Of a stretch of 64,000 nucleotides of DNA, positions 50,420 to 59,356 are shown one piece after another. The position numbers and the translations under genes were made by a program. The stretch covers positions 2,232,001 to 2,296,000 of the forward strand of contig NZ_VIVQ01000001.1 of assembly GCF_007829035.1 (NCBI RefSeq), in the 5' to 3' direction. Within the stretch, counting starts at the first letter, position 1, and each line of letters opens with the position of its first letter. Below the pieces are notes generated by a model. The model did not search any database and had not been told where the DNA came from. It worked only from the letters and a program-made list of their open reading frames with translations. Source of the DNA: Rudaeicoccus suwonensis. Its GTDB lineage: Bacteria; Actinomycetota; Actinomycetes; Actinomycetales; Dermatophilaceae.

Positions 50420-51552
50420 AAAGGCGTCCACCGCAACGAATCCCGTGCCGTATGACGGCCGCCGTCGTCGTGCTGAGCTGTGGCGTTCTGACCGGTTGTG
50501 GTGGCCGCAGTTCCGCAGAACCGCCGAGCAGCCCGGTCAGTTTGCTGCCCTCCGCCAGCGCGTCGAGGTCGTCCAGTTCGGCGGCAACAGGCGGCCCGGT
50601 GGCGGTGTTGCCGGCGACCGGTGCCACGCCGGCGGCGTGGTCGCGGGTCGACCGGCAGGCATCGTCGGTGGCGCCGCACGTGGCAGTGGTGGCGGCGAAG
50701 ATGACGGCGAGTGGTCAGTTGCAGATCGTGCACCAGTCCGGTCCGACGGACGCGCGGCCGCTGGCGTCGATGGTGAAGCTCTATGTGCTCATCGCGGTGG
50801 CTCAGGCAGTGCAGTCAGGGACACTACGGTGGGATCAGCGGCTCACGCTGCAGAGCACCGACAAGGCAGCCGGCAGCGGAGCGCTGATCGGAGCGGCGAG
50901 CGGCTCGACGGTGACCGTGCAGCAAGCGGCGACGCTGATGATCCAGATCTCCGACAACACCGCCACTGATCTGCTGATCCGTGCTGTCGGTCAGAGCGCC
51001 TTGGCGAAGGCCGTCGCGAGCACCGGCTCGTCCAACGCGGCGAAGCTGGTGCCGTTCACGACGATCCGGCAGGACATCTGGCTGGAGTGGTCGACGTCTG
51101 CGGCTGCGGTTCAGGCACGTGCCCGATGGGCGGGTGCCTCGACACAGACGCGCATGAGTCTGATGGCCCCGGCGACGGCACCGGGCTCACCAGTGCCCGA
51201 TGCGACCGGCGCCGGAACGACCGCGCGATGGCAGGACGGCCTGGGGTACTTCGCGTCAGCGCTGGATATCGCGAAAGCGCAGGTGGTGCTGGCGCGGTTG
51301 GTGCGACAGAAGGGTCTGGAGCCGTTGCAGTCGATTCTCGACGTCACTCGGACCGGGATAACGACTCCGACGTCGTGGCGGCAGGTGTCGTTCAAGGGCG
51401 GCACAGTGATGGGTGTGCAGACCGGGTCCTGGTATGCGCGGACGACCTCAGGTGACGAGGTGCTGGTGGTGATGGCGTCTTCGCCGGGCGGCGTCAACAC
51501 CGCATCGTTCAACGCACTGGCCAGCAAAGCGGCCGCTGCTCTGGCCGGCTGA
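50416..51552 (+). CDS. Secreted lipoprotein with class A beta-lactamase fold (serine hydrolase)
   Basis: A 378-residue lipoprotein (lipobox LTGC) with a Ser/Pro-rich linker and a beta-lactamase/D-Ala-D-Ala carboxypeptidase-like domain: S118-M-V-K121, S179-D-N181 and K327-G-G in place of KTG/KSG. The ExxLN element with the deacylating Glu of true class A enzymes is not evident, so a penicillin-binding or hydrolase role is more likely than resistance. Starts with GTG overlapping the phosphatase stop. Confidence 0.8.
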   Translation: MKRRPPQRIPCRMTAAVVVLSCGVLTGCGGRSSAEPPSSPVSLLPSASASRSSSSAATGGPVAVLPATGATPAAWSRVDRQASSVAPHVAVVAAKMTASGQLQIVHQSGPTDARPLASMVKLYVLIAVAQAVQSGTLRWDQRLTLQSTDKAAGSGALIGAASGSTVTVQQAATLMIQISDNTATDLLIRAVGQSALAKAVASTGSSNAAKLVPFTTIRQDIWLEWSTSAAAVQARARWAGASTQTRMSLMAPATAPGSPVPDATGAGTTARWQDGLGYFASALDIAKAQVVLARLVRQKGLEPLQSILDVTRTGITTPTSWRQVSFKGGTVMGVQTGSWYARTTSGDEVLVVMASSPGGVNTASFNALASKAAAALAG

Positions 51553-51706
51553 ACCGCCCGCGGATCAGCCCCCTCCGCTCGTCCCCCGCTCGCCCGAACT
51601 TGCGCTCCTCTCGTTGACCTGGCACCAGCTGTTGTTATCCAGTCCTCGCAACGACACCTACTGCCACCTCAACCCCTGGCTCCTCGCGTCACCGACACCG
51701 AGCGCA

Positions 51707-51740
51707 AACGGCCCCACACGACTTGTCGTGTGGGGCCGTT
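51707..51740. terminator. Bidirectional terminator between convergent genes
   Basis: AACGGCCCCACACGAC and its complement form 16-bp perfect arms with a 2-nt centre, in the 241-bp gap between the beta-lactamase-like gene and nrdJ. No T-run. Confidence 0.8.
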
Positions 51741-51793
51741 CGGCTGTCGGAGGGCTCAGCCGCTGACAGTGATGGCGGTGGTCGCCGCTGAGA

Positions 51794-54709
51794 TCAGCTG
51801 CAACCGGAGGTGCTGCCGCATCCTTCGCAGACGTAGCACGAACCGGCGGGGCGCATCTTGGTGCCGCAGGTCATGCACATCGGGGCGTCGGCGGCCTTGC
51901 CCTGGAACTTCTCCAGCAGTTCGGCCGACGAGTGGACCTCGCTGGACACCGTGCGCGCGCTGGCTGCGCCGGAGCCGGATTCGACGTCGGCGCCTGCTGC
52001 AGTGGACGCTTCGGCCGCCACTGGGCTCGCCTGCGACGTGGCCTCGTCGGTCACGACCGCGTCGGTGGGTGTGCCCAACTCGGAGCCATCCGGCTCGGAT
52101 GCTGCTGCGTCGTCGGTGGCTTCGGCATACGACCCGGTCTCGAGCTGACGAGCCCGCTCGGCCGAGGTGTGGATGCCCATGAACGAGCGCGTCTCGAAGT
52201 CCAGGTGGTCCAGCGCCAGACGACGGAAGACGTAGTCCATGATCGACTGCGCCATTCGCACGTCCGGGTCGTCGGTCATGCCGGCCGGCTCGAAGCGCAT
52301 GTTCGTGAACTTCTCGACGTAGGTCTCCAACGGGACGCCGTATTGCAGGGCCACCGAGATCGACAGGGCGAAGGCCTCCATCATGCCGCCGAGCGTCGAC
52401 CCCTGCTTGCCCAGTCGCAGGAAGATCTCGCCGAGCTGACCATCGTCATACGTGCCGGCGGTGAGATATCCCTCGGCGCCGCCGACGGCGAACGACGTGG
52501 TCTGCGAGGTGCGGCGCTTGGGCAGGCGACGACGCACCGGGCGGTACTCGACGACCTTTTCCACGACCTTCTCGGCAGCTTCTGCTTTGTCCTTGGCAGT
52601 GGACCCACCGTCGGACAACGGCTGACCCACCTTGCAGTTGTCGCGATAGACCGCGAGCGCCTTCAGGCCCAGCTTCCAGCCCTCGAGGTGCACCTCGGCG
52701 ATCTCCTCGACCGTCGCCGACTCCGGCAGGTTGACCGTCTTGGAGATGGCACCCGACAGGAACGGCTGCGTCGCGGCCATCATCCGCACATGGCCCATGG
52801 GGGCAATCGCCCGCTGGCCCATCGCGCAGTCGAAGACCTCGTAGTGCTCGGGCTTCAAGCCGGGCGCATCGATGACGTGGCCCTTGTCGGCGATGTGCTC
52901 GACGATGGCCTCGATCTGCTCACCCTGGTAGCCGAGCTTCTTCAACGCCCGCGGGATCGTCTGGTTGACGATCTGCATCGAACCGCCACCGACAAGCTTC
53001 TTGAACTTCACCAGCGAGAAGTCGGGCTCGATGCCGGTGGTGTCGCAGTCCATCATGAAGCCGATGGTGCCGGTCGGTGCGAGCACCGACGCCTGCGCGT
53101 TACGGAAGCCGTTCTTGGCGCCGAGTTCGACGACGTCGGCCCACGCCTTGGTGGCGTAGCGGTGGATTTCGGAATCCATCGCGTCCAGCGTCCGGACCTG
53201 GTCGTTGGCAGCCTGGTGCTTGCGCATGACCCGCTGGTGCGGCTCGGCGTTGCGGGCGTAGCCGGCATACGGGCCGACGACCGCGGCAAGCTCGGCGGAC
53301 CGCTTGTATGCCGCACCGGTCAGCAGCGAGGTGATCGCCGCAGCCAGCGAACGACCACCCTCGGAGTCGTAACCGTGGCCGGTCGCCATCAGCAGCGCGC
53401 CCAGGTTGGCGTAACCGATGCCCAGCTGACGGTAGTCGCGTGTGGTCACACCGATCGACTCGGTCGGGAAGTCGGCGAAGCAGATCGAGATGTCCATCGC
53501 CGTGATGACCAGCTCGACGACCTTCTGGAAGGCCGCGACGTCGAAGGTGTCGTCATCGCGCAGGAACTTCAACAGGTTCAGTGACGCCAGGTTGCAGGAG
53601 CTGTTGTCCAGCGACATGTACTCCGAGCACGGATTCGAGGCGGTGATGCGGCCGGTTTCGGGGTTGGTGTGCCAGGCGTTGATCGTGTCGTCGTACTGGA
53701 TGCCGGGGTCGGCACACTCCCACGCGGCCTTGTTGATCTTGTCGAAGAGGCCACGGGCGTCGACGTGTTCGATGACCTCACCGGTGCCGCGGGCGCGCAG
53801 ACCGAAGGAGGTGCCCTCCTCCACCGCGCGCATGAACTCGTCACTGACACGGACGGAGTTGTTGGCGTTCTGATACTGCACCGAGGTGATGTCTCGGCCG
53901 CCGAGATCCATGTCGAAACCGGCGTCGCGCAGCGCGCGAATCTTGTCTTCCTCACGCGCCTTGGTCTCGATGAACTCCTCGATGTCGGGGTGGTCGACGT
54001 CGAGGACAACCATCTTGGCCGCACGACGGGTGGCACCACCGGACTTGATGGTGCCCGCAGACGCGTCGGCACCACGCATGAACGACACCGGACCGCTGGC
54101 GGTGCCGCCGGAGGACAGCAGCTCCTTGGACGAGCGGATGCGTGACAGGTTGAGGCCGGCGCCGGAGCCGCCCTTGAAGATGAAGCCCTCTTCCTTGTAC
54201 CAGTTGAGGATCGAGTCCATCGAGTCCTCGACGCTGAGGATGAAGCACGCCGACACCTGCTGCGGGGACTTGGTGCCCACGTTGAACCACACCGGCGAGT
54301 TAAAACTGAACACCTGGTGCAGCAGTGACCAGGTCAGCTCGTGCTCGAAGATCTCGGCATCGTCGTCGGAGGCGAAATAACCGTTGTCCTTGCCGGCCTT
54401 GACGTAGGTCAGCACGACGCGGTCGATCAGCTGCTTGAGGCTGGTCTCACGAGCGGGTGTGCCGAGCGCGCCACGGAAGTACTTCGTCGTGACGATGGTC
54501 GAGGCGTTCAATGACCACGTCTCGGGGAACTCCACACCGCGCTGTTCGAAGATGGTCTCGCCGGTCTTCCAGTTCTGCTGCACGACATCGCGCGACTCCC
54601 AGGTGACCTCGTCATACGGATGCACACCAGGGGTGGTGAAGATGCGTTCGACGTGCACGCCCGCACCTGCGCGGCGAGTCTTCGGACGGGTGTCGGCCGT
54701 GTCTGTCAT
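51794..54709 (-). CDS. nrdJ: Adenosylcobalamin-dependent (class II) ribonucleotide reductase NrdJ
   Basis: A 971-residue enzyme that reduces ribonucleotides using coenzyme B12 and no oxygen. Features: KGGSGAGLNLSRIRSS, SACFILSVEDSMDSIL (redox Cys), the active-site loop NPCSEYMSLDNSSCNLASLNL (Asn-Cys-x-Glu), APTGTIGFMMDCDTTGIEPDFSLV, and a C-terminal Ala/Ser-rich linker and zinc ribbon CMTCGTKMRPAGSCYVCEGCG whose cysteines would reduce the active site. It follows nrdR by about 96 bp on the same strand. Together with the NrdR boxes this is an nrdR-nrdJ operon. Confidence 0.95.
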   Translation of the reverse strand: MTDTADTRPKTRRAGAGVHVERIFTTPGVHPYDEVTWESRDVVQQNWKTGETIFEQRGVEFPETWSLNASTIVTTKYFRGALGTPARETSLKQLIDRVVLTYVKAGKDNGYFASDDDAEIFEHELTWSLLHQVFSFNSPVWFNVGTKSPQQVSACFILSVEDSMDSILNWYKEEGFIFKGGSGAGLNLSRIRSSKELLSSGGTASGPVSFMRGADASAGTIKSGGATRRAAKMVVLDVDHPDIEEFIETKAREEDKIRALRDAGFDMDLGGRDITSVQYQNANNSVRVSDEFMRAVEEGTSFGLRARGTGEVIEHVDARGLFDKINKAAWECADPGIQYDDTINAWHTNPETGRITASNPCSEYMSLDNSSCNLASLNLLKFLRDDDTFDVAAFQKVVELVITAMDISICFADFPTESIGVTTRDYRQLGIGYANLGALLMATGHGYDSEGGRSLAAAITSLLTGAAYKRSAELAAVVGPYAGYARNAEPHQRVMRKHQAANDQVRTLDAMDSEIHRYATKAWADVVELGAKNGFRNAQASVLAPTGTIGFMMDCDTTGIEPDFSLVKFKKLVGGGSMQIVNQTIPRALKKLGYQGEQIEAIVEHIADKGHVIDAPGLKPEHYEVFDCAMGQRAIAPMGHVRMMAATQPFLSGAISKTVNLPESATVEEIAEVHLEGWKLGLKALAVYRDNCKVGQPLSDGGSTAKDKAEAAEKVVEKVVEYRPVRRRLPKRRTSQTTSFAVGGAEGYLTAGTYDDGQLGEIFLRLGKQGSTLGGMMEAFALSISVALQYGVPLETYVEKFTNMRFEPAGMTDDPDVRMAQSIMDYVFRRLALDHLDFETRSFMGIHTSAERARQLETGSYAEATDDAAASEPDGSELGTPTDAVVTDEATSQASPVAAEASTAAGADVESGSGAASARTVSSEVHSSAELLEKFQGKAADAPMCMTCGTKMRPAGSCYVCEGCGSTSGCS

Positions 54710-54805
54710 GCGTGTCCTCCAAGAGATGTATGGCGATGTGGTGCGGATGACGAAGGTGGAACTGCAGGTATGTCGGGCGGTGCTGAGATCGGGTGCTGTC
54801 GTCTG

Positions 54806-55306
54806 TCAATCAGTGTCGCTGGGACCACCGACAGCGGTGGCGGGCTCGACACCGCTCGCTGCGCGTTCGGCGCGCAACAGCGTGATCGCGGCCTCGAAGT
54901 CCTCCAGGTTGTCGAATGCCTGGTAGACGCTGGCGAACCGCAGATAGGCGACCTCGTCCAGGCTGCGCAGCGGTGCAAGCACTGCCAGACCCACGTCGTG
55001 GGCGTCGATCTCGGCGGCGCCTAGCATGCGGATCGACTCCTCGACCTGCTGGGCGAGCAGGGCCAGGTCGTCCTCGCTGACCGGGCGCCCCTGGCAGGCT
55101 TTGCGGACGCCGACCAGCACCTTGCCGCGACTGAACGGCTCGCTGGCACCGGATCGCTTCACGACAGTGAGGCTGGCAGTTTCGAGCGTGGAAAAGCGTT
55201 TGCCGCACGTCGGGCACTGGCGGCGCCGCTTGATGCATGTGCCGTCGTCACTGGTGCGGCTGTCGACGACGCGGCTGTCGTCGTGGCGGCAGAACGGGCA
55301 GTGCAT
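54806..55306 (-). CDS. nrdR: Transcriptional repressor NrdR
   Basis: A 166-residue ATP/dATP-sensing repressor of ribonucleotide reductase genes. The zinc ribbon [22 protein letters not shown]...CPTCGKRF is at the N-terminus and is followed by the ATP-cone ([30 protein letters not shown]). ATG 55306 has GGAGGGAG 6 nt upstream; the frame is open further 5' but that lies in the regulatory leader. It heads the operon with nrdJ. Confidence 0.95.
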   Translation of the reverse strand: MHCPFCRHDDSRVVDSRTSDDGTCIKRRRQCPTCGKRFSTLETASLTVVKRSGASEPFSRGKVLVGVRKACQGRPVSEDDLALLAQQVEESIRMLGAAEIDAHDVGLAVLAPLRSLDEVAYLRFASVYQAFDNLEDFEAAITLLRAERAASGVEPATAVGGPSDTD

Positions 55307-55370
55307 CGCGGCTCCCTCCGAGTCGATGACCTGTGACCTATGACGGTCGGGCTGTATGACGGCAACAGCA

Positions 55371-55421
55371 CTCCCGCACCCATGCCCGACCGCCTCACCG
55401 GTGCGGGAGAAAGCGGGCATG
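55371..55421 (-). promoter_or_regulatory. Interleaved inverted repeats in the nrdR leader
   Basis: On the minus strand CATGCCCG and CTCCCGCACC are followed, in the same order, by their complements CGGGCATG and GGTGCGGGAG with no gap. The two helices (8 and 10 bp) cannot form together in a simple fold, so they are alternative hairpins or a pseudoknot, 65 nt upstream of nrdR. Confidence 0.5.
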
Positions 55422-55481
55422 ACAGAACCACCGCACTCGGGCTCTGTGGATGCCGTTGTGGGTAACCGGTGGATATATTGG

Positions 55482-55529
55482 GGACTACATGTGGACGACT
55501 TACATCCATGTAACTACTAGATGTAGGGA
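55482..55529. promoter_or_regulatory. Pair of NrdR-box-like sites 32 bp apart
   Basis: GGACTACATGTGGACG (55482-55497) and CTACTAGATGTAGGGA (55514-55529) each resemble the NrdR box ACACTACATGTAGTGT (about 10-11 of 16). Their centres are 32 bp apart, the three-turn spacing usual for NrdR pairs. A perfect dyad TTACATCCATGTAA (55500-55513) lies between. Autorepression of the nrdR-nrdJ operon is inferred. Confidence 0.65.
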
Positions 55530-55699
55530 TATTAGGCCGAGTCCACACAAGTCGCAAGACCCCTGGCGCGCCGCTCACAAAAGCGCAGGTCATGGCGTCG
55601 GAAACGACTGCGTAACGGCGTGTCGCCACCCCCGTGCGGCTCCCGACAGTGTCCCGCTACGCGCACAGACCGTGCCCTCCATGCGCTACGCACAGTGAG

Positions 55700-55728
55700 C
55701 CCCGTGCGGAATGTCCGACCGCACGGGG
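55700..55728. terminator. Terminator hairpin downstream of the LysM gene
   Basis: CCCCGTGCGG / CCGCACGGGG with a 9-nt loop; second of two hairpins after the LysM gene. The 55530-55870 gap otherwise shows no gene. Confidence 0.6.
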
Positions 55729-55788
55729 GCCATAGGAGCCCCACCGTCGAACATCGACGCTGGCACGCCTCACCTCTCACCCGGCGTG

Positions 55789-55822
55789 TGACGCCGGGGC
55801 CGCAGTTGCCGCCCCGGCGTCA
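55789..55822. terminator. Terminator hairpin directly after the LysM gene
   Basis: TGACGCCGGGG / CCCCGGCGTCA with a 12-nt loop, 48 nt beyond the LysM gene stop on the minus strand. Confidence 0.7.
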
Positions 55823-55870
55823 CATGGTGCGTGGTAGGCCGACATGGCGCTCTCCCCCAACACGCGACAT

Positions 55871-56278
55871 TCAGCGCGTGATGATCAGGCGCTCGCCCGC
55901 GCCCACTTGACTGGAGTTCAGTTGGTTGACGATCTGCATACGCGCCACCGCGTCGTCGATCGAGAGCTTCGGATACGCCTCGTGCGCGATCTGCGACAAC
56001 GTCTGGCCCGGCTGCACCGTGACCGTCTGCTGCGGCGCCGGCACTCCGGGCGATGCCAACGAGGCCCAGGAGCCGCCGACGACCGTGCACACCACAGCAG
56101 CACCGACGACGCCGAGCAGCAGGCGAGCGCGCCGCGTGAGGCGGATCGGCCTGGCGGTCGTCGCCGGCCGAGCGACGGAACTGCGACCGGCTGCAGCAGG
56201 ACCGGTCGGGACCGACTGCAGATGACGGCGTCGCGCCGGCTCGGTGGTCGGGCAAGCCCACTGGGTGACTGCGCTCAT
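55871..56278 (-). CDS. LysM-domain membrane protein divergent from lexA (ChiZ/DivS-like position)
   Basis: A 135-residue protein from ATG 56278 with GGGAGG 6 nt upstream. A basic cytoplasmic part is followed by one membrane helix (LLLGVVGAAVVCTVVGGSWA) and an extracytoplasmic LysM domain (TVTVQPGQTLSQIAHEAYPKLSIDDAVARMQIVNQLNSSQ). This topology, and its place next to and divergent from lexA, match the SOS-induced division regulators ChiZ (mycobacteria) and DivS (corynebacteria). Peptidoglycan binding is likely; the SOS role is inferred from position and LexA boxes. Confidence 0.82.
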   Translation of the reverse strand: MSAVTQWACPTTEPARRRHLQSVPTGPAAAGRSSVARPATTARPIRLTRRARLLLGVVGAAVVCTVVGGSWASLASPGVPAPQQTVTVQPGQTLSQIAHEAYPKLSIDDAVARMQIVNQLNSSQVGAGERLIITR

Positions 56279-56365
56279 GTCTTCCTCCCATGAATCTGCG
56301 TGCGGTGACGCGACGTCTGCGGATGACACCCGACTCACCGTGAGCCGGTGCGTCGATGTGTCGGT

Positions 56366-56379
56366 CGAACACCCGTGCG
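56366..56379. promoter_or_regulatory. LexA-box candidate, LysM side
   Basis: CGAACACCCGTGCG differs at one base from the CGAAC-N4-GTTCG half-site rule. It is 88 bp upstream of the LysM gene start. Confidence 0.5.
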
Positions 56380-56434
56380 ATCGCACGTCTGTACGATTTA
56401 TAGCACGCTTGTTCGGATTCGTGGAGACACGCGT

Positions 56435-56448
56435 CGTACAAATGTTTG
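56435..56448. promoter_or_regulatory. LexA-box candidate, lexA side
   Basis: CGTACAAATGTTTG matches the actinobacterial SOS consensus CGAACrnryGTTyG except for T at position 3. It lies 141 bp before lexA, in the 310-bp divergent gap, which otherwise shows no gene. Confidence 0.6.
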
Positions 56449-56588
56449 GCACTTGTGTCCGAACCGCATACGCTTGTCTCACGTGAAGAACTCAACCAGC
56501 GACCACCGACAGCCCCTCGGTGCAACCTGGAAAATGTGCGACATTGCAGGCATTTCATCGATCAGGGGCGGGATGAGGAGACGCGTCG

Positions 56589-57308
56589 ATGGCTGAAGTT
56601 CACCGGCTGCCCGATCGGTCAGGCGAACGCCTGACGACCCGACAGACGAAGGTGCTGCAGGTGATCCGCAATTCGGTCGATCGACGTGGCTACCCGCCGA
56701 GTTTGCGTGAGATCGGCGACGCAGTCGGGCTCACCAGCCCCAGTTCGGTGGCACATCAATTGACCATGCTGGAACGCAAGGGGTACCTGCGACGCGATCC
56801 CAATCGCCCACGCGCCATCGAGGTCATCGATCCCGAGGCGACCAAGGACACCCGCGGTTACCGCGGCGGGTCGAGCGTCACGACGGTCGACGAATCCAGC
56901 TTCGACGAGACCGACCTCGGCAACCAGCAGCCGGCAGCGGCATACATCCCGGTGGTCGGTCGTATCGCCGCGGGCGGGCCCATCCTTGCCGACGAAGTCG
57001 TCGAGGACGTCTTCCCGCTGCCCAAGCAGATCGTCGGCGAAGGCGACCTGTTCCTGCTCAAGGTTGTCGGCAACTCCATGATCGACGCTGCGATCTGCGA
57101 CGGCGACTGGGTCGTCGTGCGGCAGCAGCCGACGGCCACCAACGGAGACATCGTCGCGGCGATGATCGATGGCGAGGCCACGGTCAAGACCTTCCGCCGG
57201 ACCGACGGAAAGGTGTGGCTCATCCCGCACAACGACGCGTTCGAGCCCATCGACGGCGACGAGGCGACTGTCCTGGGCAAGGTGACAGCCGTCCTGCGCA
57301 GTATCTGA
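56589..57308 (+). CDS. lexA: SOS repressor LexA
   Basis: A 239-residue repressor. The winged helix ([52 protein letters not shown]) is followed by a linker and the self-cleaving S24 domain: cleavage site A128-G129 in RIAAGGP, catalytic S163 (GNSMID) and K200 (ATVKTFRR). It represses DNA-damage genes until RecA filaments trigger autocleavage. The start [16 protein letters not shown] is typical of actinobacterial LexA. Confidence 0.95.
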   Translation: MAEVHRLPDRSGERLTTRQTKVLQVIRNSVDRRGYPPSLREIGDAVGLTSPSSVAHQLTMLERKGYLRRDPNRPRAIEVIDPEATKDTRGYRGGSSVTTVDESSFDETDLGNQQPAAAYIPVVGRIAAGGPILADEVVEDVFPLPKQIVGEGDLFLLKVVGNSMIDAAICDGDWVVVRQQPTATNGDIVAAMIDGEATVKTFRRTDGKVWLIPHNDAFEPIDGDEATVLGKVTAVLRSI

Positions 57309-57323
57309 GAAGGACCTGACGGG

Positions 57324-58157
57324 TCAGGACGTCTGAAGTTCCTCCACCAGACGGGTCAGGCTGGCGCCCAACGGCGCATCGATGTGCACCGACAACTCAT
57401 CCTCGCGCGCCCGCGTCCAGCCATGCGTGATCAGGAGCACCGGGAGACCGGATCGGGCCGCCCGTCGCACGAACCGGTAGCCCGACATGACCGCAAGAGA
57501 TGATCCGAGCACCAGCAATCCGCTCGCGGCGTCAACCGCGTCGAAACACGATTGAACAACGTCCTTGGGTACCGACTCGCCGAACATCACGACATCCGGT
57601 TTCAACAGGTCAGATCCACACACCAGACAGTGACCCACTCGGAACCCCGCGATCGCCGTCTCCGCCAACGCGACGTCGCCATCCGGGCGTAGGGGCCCGT
57701 CGAAGGACCGATCGAAATCCGGGTTGGCCTCGGTGAGCCATTGGTCGACGATGGCGCGGGCGTAACGCTCCCCGCAGTTCATGCACACCACCTGCGCCAG
57801 GCTGCCGTGCAGTTCGACCACGTCGTGCGCACCGGCTCGTTGGTGCAGCCCGTCGACGTTCTGGGTGATGATCGACCCGACGTATGCCGCGGACTGTAGC
57901 GCCGCCACGGCCCGATGGCCCGCATTGGGCGTGGCTGCGGCAAAGCGGGGCCACCCGACATACGAACGCGCCCAGTAGCGTTGCCGCGCAACGGGACTCG
58001 CCAAAAGCTCCTGCGCGGTCATCGGCTGGATCCGGCGCTCACCATCGGCGCCGCGGTAGTCGGGGATGCCTGATTCGGTGGACAGGCCGGCGCCGGTGAG
58101 CGCGACGAGCCCGCCGGCAGCAACCAACTCGCGCAGGCGTTGCCAGTCGTTCGTCAC
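57324..58157 (-). CDS. Sir2-family NAD-dependent deacylase
   Basis: A 277-residue sirtuin that removes acyl groups from lysines using NAD. It has GAGLSTESGIPDYRG, TQNVDGLHQRAG, the catalytic His in VELHGSL, a zinc site CMNCGERY...HCLVCGSDLLKPDVVMFGE and the GSSLAVMSG Rossmann element. Converges with lexA (15-bp gap) and diverges from the LysR gene. Bacterial class II/SIR2 type; the preferred acyl group is unknown. Confidence 0.9.
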   Translation of the reverse strand: MTNDWQRLRELVAAGGLVALTGAGLSTESGIPDYRGADGERRIQPMTAQELLASPVARQRYWARSYVGWPRFAAATPNAGHRAVAALQSAAYVGSIITQNVDGLHQRAGAHDVVELHGSLAQVVCMNCGERYARAIVDQWLTEANPDFDRSFDGPLRPDGDVALAETAIAGFRVGHCLVCGSDLLKPDVVMFGESVPKDVVQSCFDAVDAASGLLVLGSSLAVMSGYRFVRRAARSGLPVLLITHGWTRAREDELSVHIDAPLGASLTRLVEELQTS

Positions 58158-58280
58158 ATCGCCAACCTCTCACACCGGGATCTGTGGTTCGGGGTGGTGG
58201 GCCAGGAAGGACCACTGGCTGCGGCACACCTGCTGACGTCGGACCGTCGATCACCCGAGCATCGACATCTCCCGATTCCG

Positions 58281-58295
58281 ATAACAACGGGTTAT
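58281..58295. promoter_or_regulatory. LysR-type operator between sirtuin and regulator genes
   Basis: ATAAC-N5-GTTAT, a dyad fitting the T-N11-A rule (58282 and 58294), 11 bp before the LysR ATG in the 148-bp divergent gap. Autoregulation, perhaps with control of the sirtuin gene, is inferred. Confidence 0.5.
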
Positions 58296-58305
58296 TCTCG
58301 ATTGC

Positions 58306-59226
58306 ATGATCGATGCAGCGGGGCTTCGGGTGATCAAAGCCATCAGCGATGAGGGCAGTTTCACCGCCGCAGCGGCCTCCCTGGGATACTCCCAGCCGGC
58401 GATCTCGCAGATGGTGCGGCGATTGGAGGAACGCACCGGCACTGTGCTGGTCGAGCGCCTCGGGCGAAACGTCCGGTTGACCGAAGCGGGACTGGTGCTC
58501 GCTCGTCACGCGGTCGCTGTGCTGGCGGCACTTCAGGCAGCAGAGTCCGAGGTCGCCGCCATCGCAGGTTTGCGTGCGGGGCGTGTTCGCCTGATGGCTT
58601 TCCCATCATCGTCGTCCACGCTGGTTCCCAGAGCGCTCGCCTTGGTCAAGCAACGATTCCCTGACGTTCAGGTCAGCTTCACCGAGGCCGAACCGCCGGA
58701 GTCGTTGGCAGCGCTGCGGTCGGGTGAGTGCGATGTGGCCGTCGCCTTCGCCTACGAAGGCACGGACCTGGCGCGTGGCGAAGAGGATCTGGACGCGTTC
58801 GTCACCCGCAAACTGCTGGACGACGAGGTGCGCCTGGCCGTGCCGACGGATCATCCGCTGGCCGCCACCGAGCGGGTCAATCTTGCCGCGCTGGCCACCG
58901 AGCCGTGGATTGCTGGATGCCCCCGCTGTCGCGGACACCTGTTGTCGCTGGCGTCCCGCGCCGGTTTCACGCCCGACGTCGCGTTCGAGACCGAGGATTA
59001 CGTTGCGGTGATGGGTTTGGTCGCCGAGGGGCTGGGCGTGGCACTCATCCCGGATCTCATCCGCCGGTCCGCCAGCCACCCCGGGATTGTCACCCTGCCG
59101 ATCGAGCCGGCGTCCCGACGCGCCGTGTATGCCGTGACCACTCCTGATCTGCAACGGGTGCCCGCCGTCGCGGCGACGCTGGACGCGCTGTGCGAGGCGG
59201 CGCAGGTCAAGAGCCTGTGTCACTGA
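58306..59226 (+). CDS. LysR-family transcriptional regulator
   Basis: A 306-residue regulator: winged helix at the N-terminus (LRVIKAISDEGSFTAAAASLGYSQPAISQMVRRLEERTG), then a periplasmic-binding-like co-inducer domain (VRLMAFPSSSSTLVPRAL, DVAVAFAYEG, MGLVAEGLGVALIPDLI). CPRCRG in the effector domain is unusual. Effector and targets unknown; the divergent sirtuin gene is a candidate target. Confidence 0.88.
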   Translation: MIDAAGLRVIKAISDEGSFTAAAASLGYSQPAISQMVRRLEERTGTVLVERLGRNVRLTEAGLVLARHAVAVLAALQAAESEVAAIAGLRAGRVRLMAFPSSSSTLVPRALALVKQRFPDVQVSFTEAEPPESLAALRSGECDVAVAFAYEGTDLARGEEDLDAFVTRKLLDDEVRLAVPTDHPLAATERVNLAALATEPWIAGCPRCRGHLLSLASRAGFTPDVAFETEDYVAVMGLVAEGLGVALIPDLIRRSASHPGIVTLPIEPASRRAVYAVTTPDLQRVPAVAATLDALCEAAQVKSLCH

Positions 59227-59356
59227 CGCCGCAGAAAGCGCTGACGCGGGACCGTGCTGACGACGATCGCGGCCGCCCTACAGAAACAAGCACATCGGCC
59301 AGCTGAGCTGACCCGCCGGATCAGATCCGGGGGCTGTGCGGGTTGTTGCTGTCGGT

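Noticed and set aside
55307-55480. Possible cobalamin riboswitch for the B12-dependent reductase
   Set aside because: No B12-box or other recognisable aptamer block; only the interleaved inverted repeats are seen.
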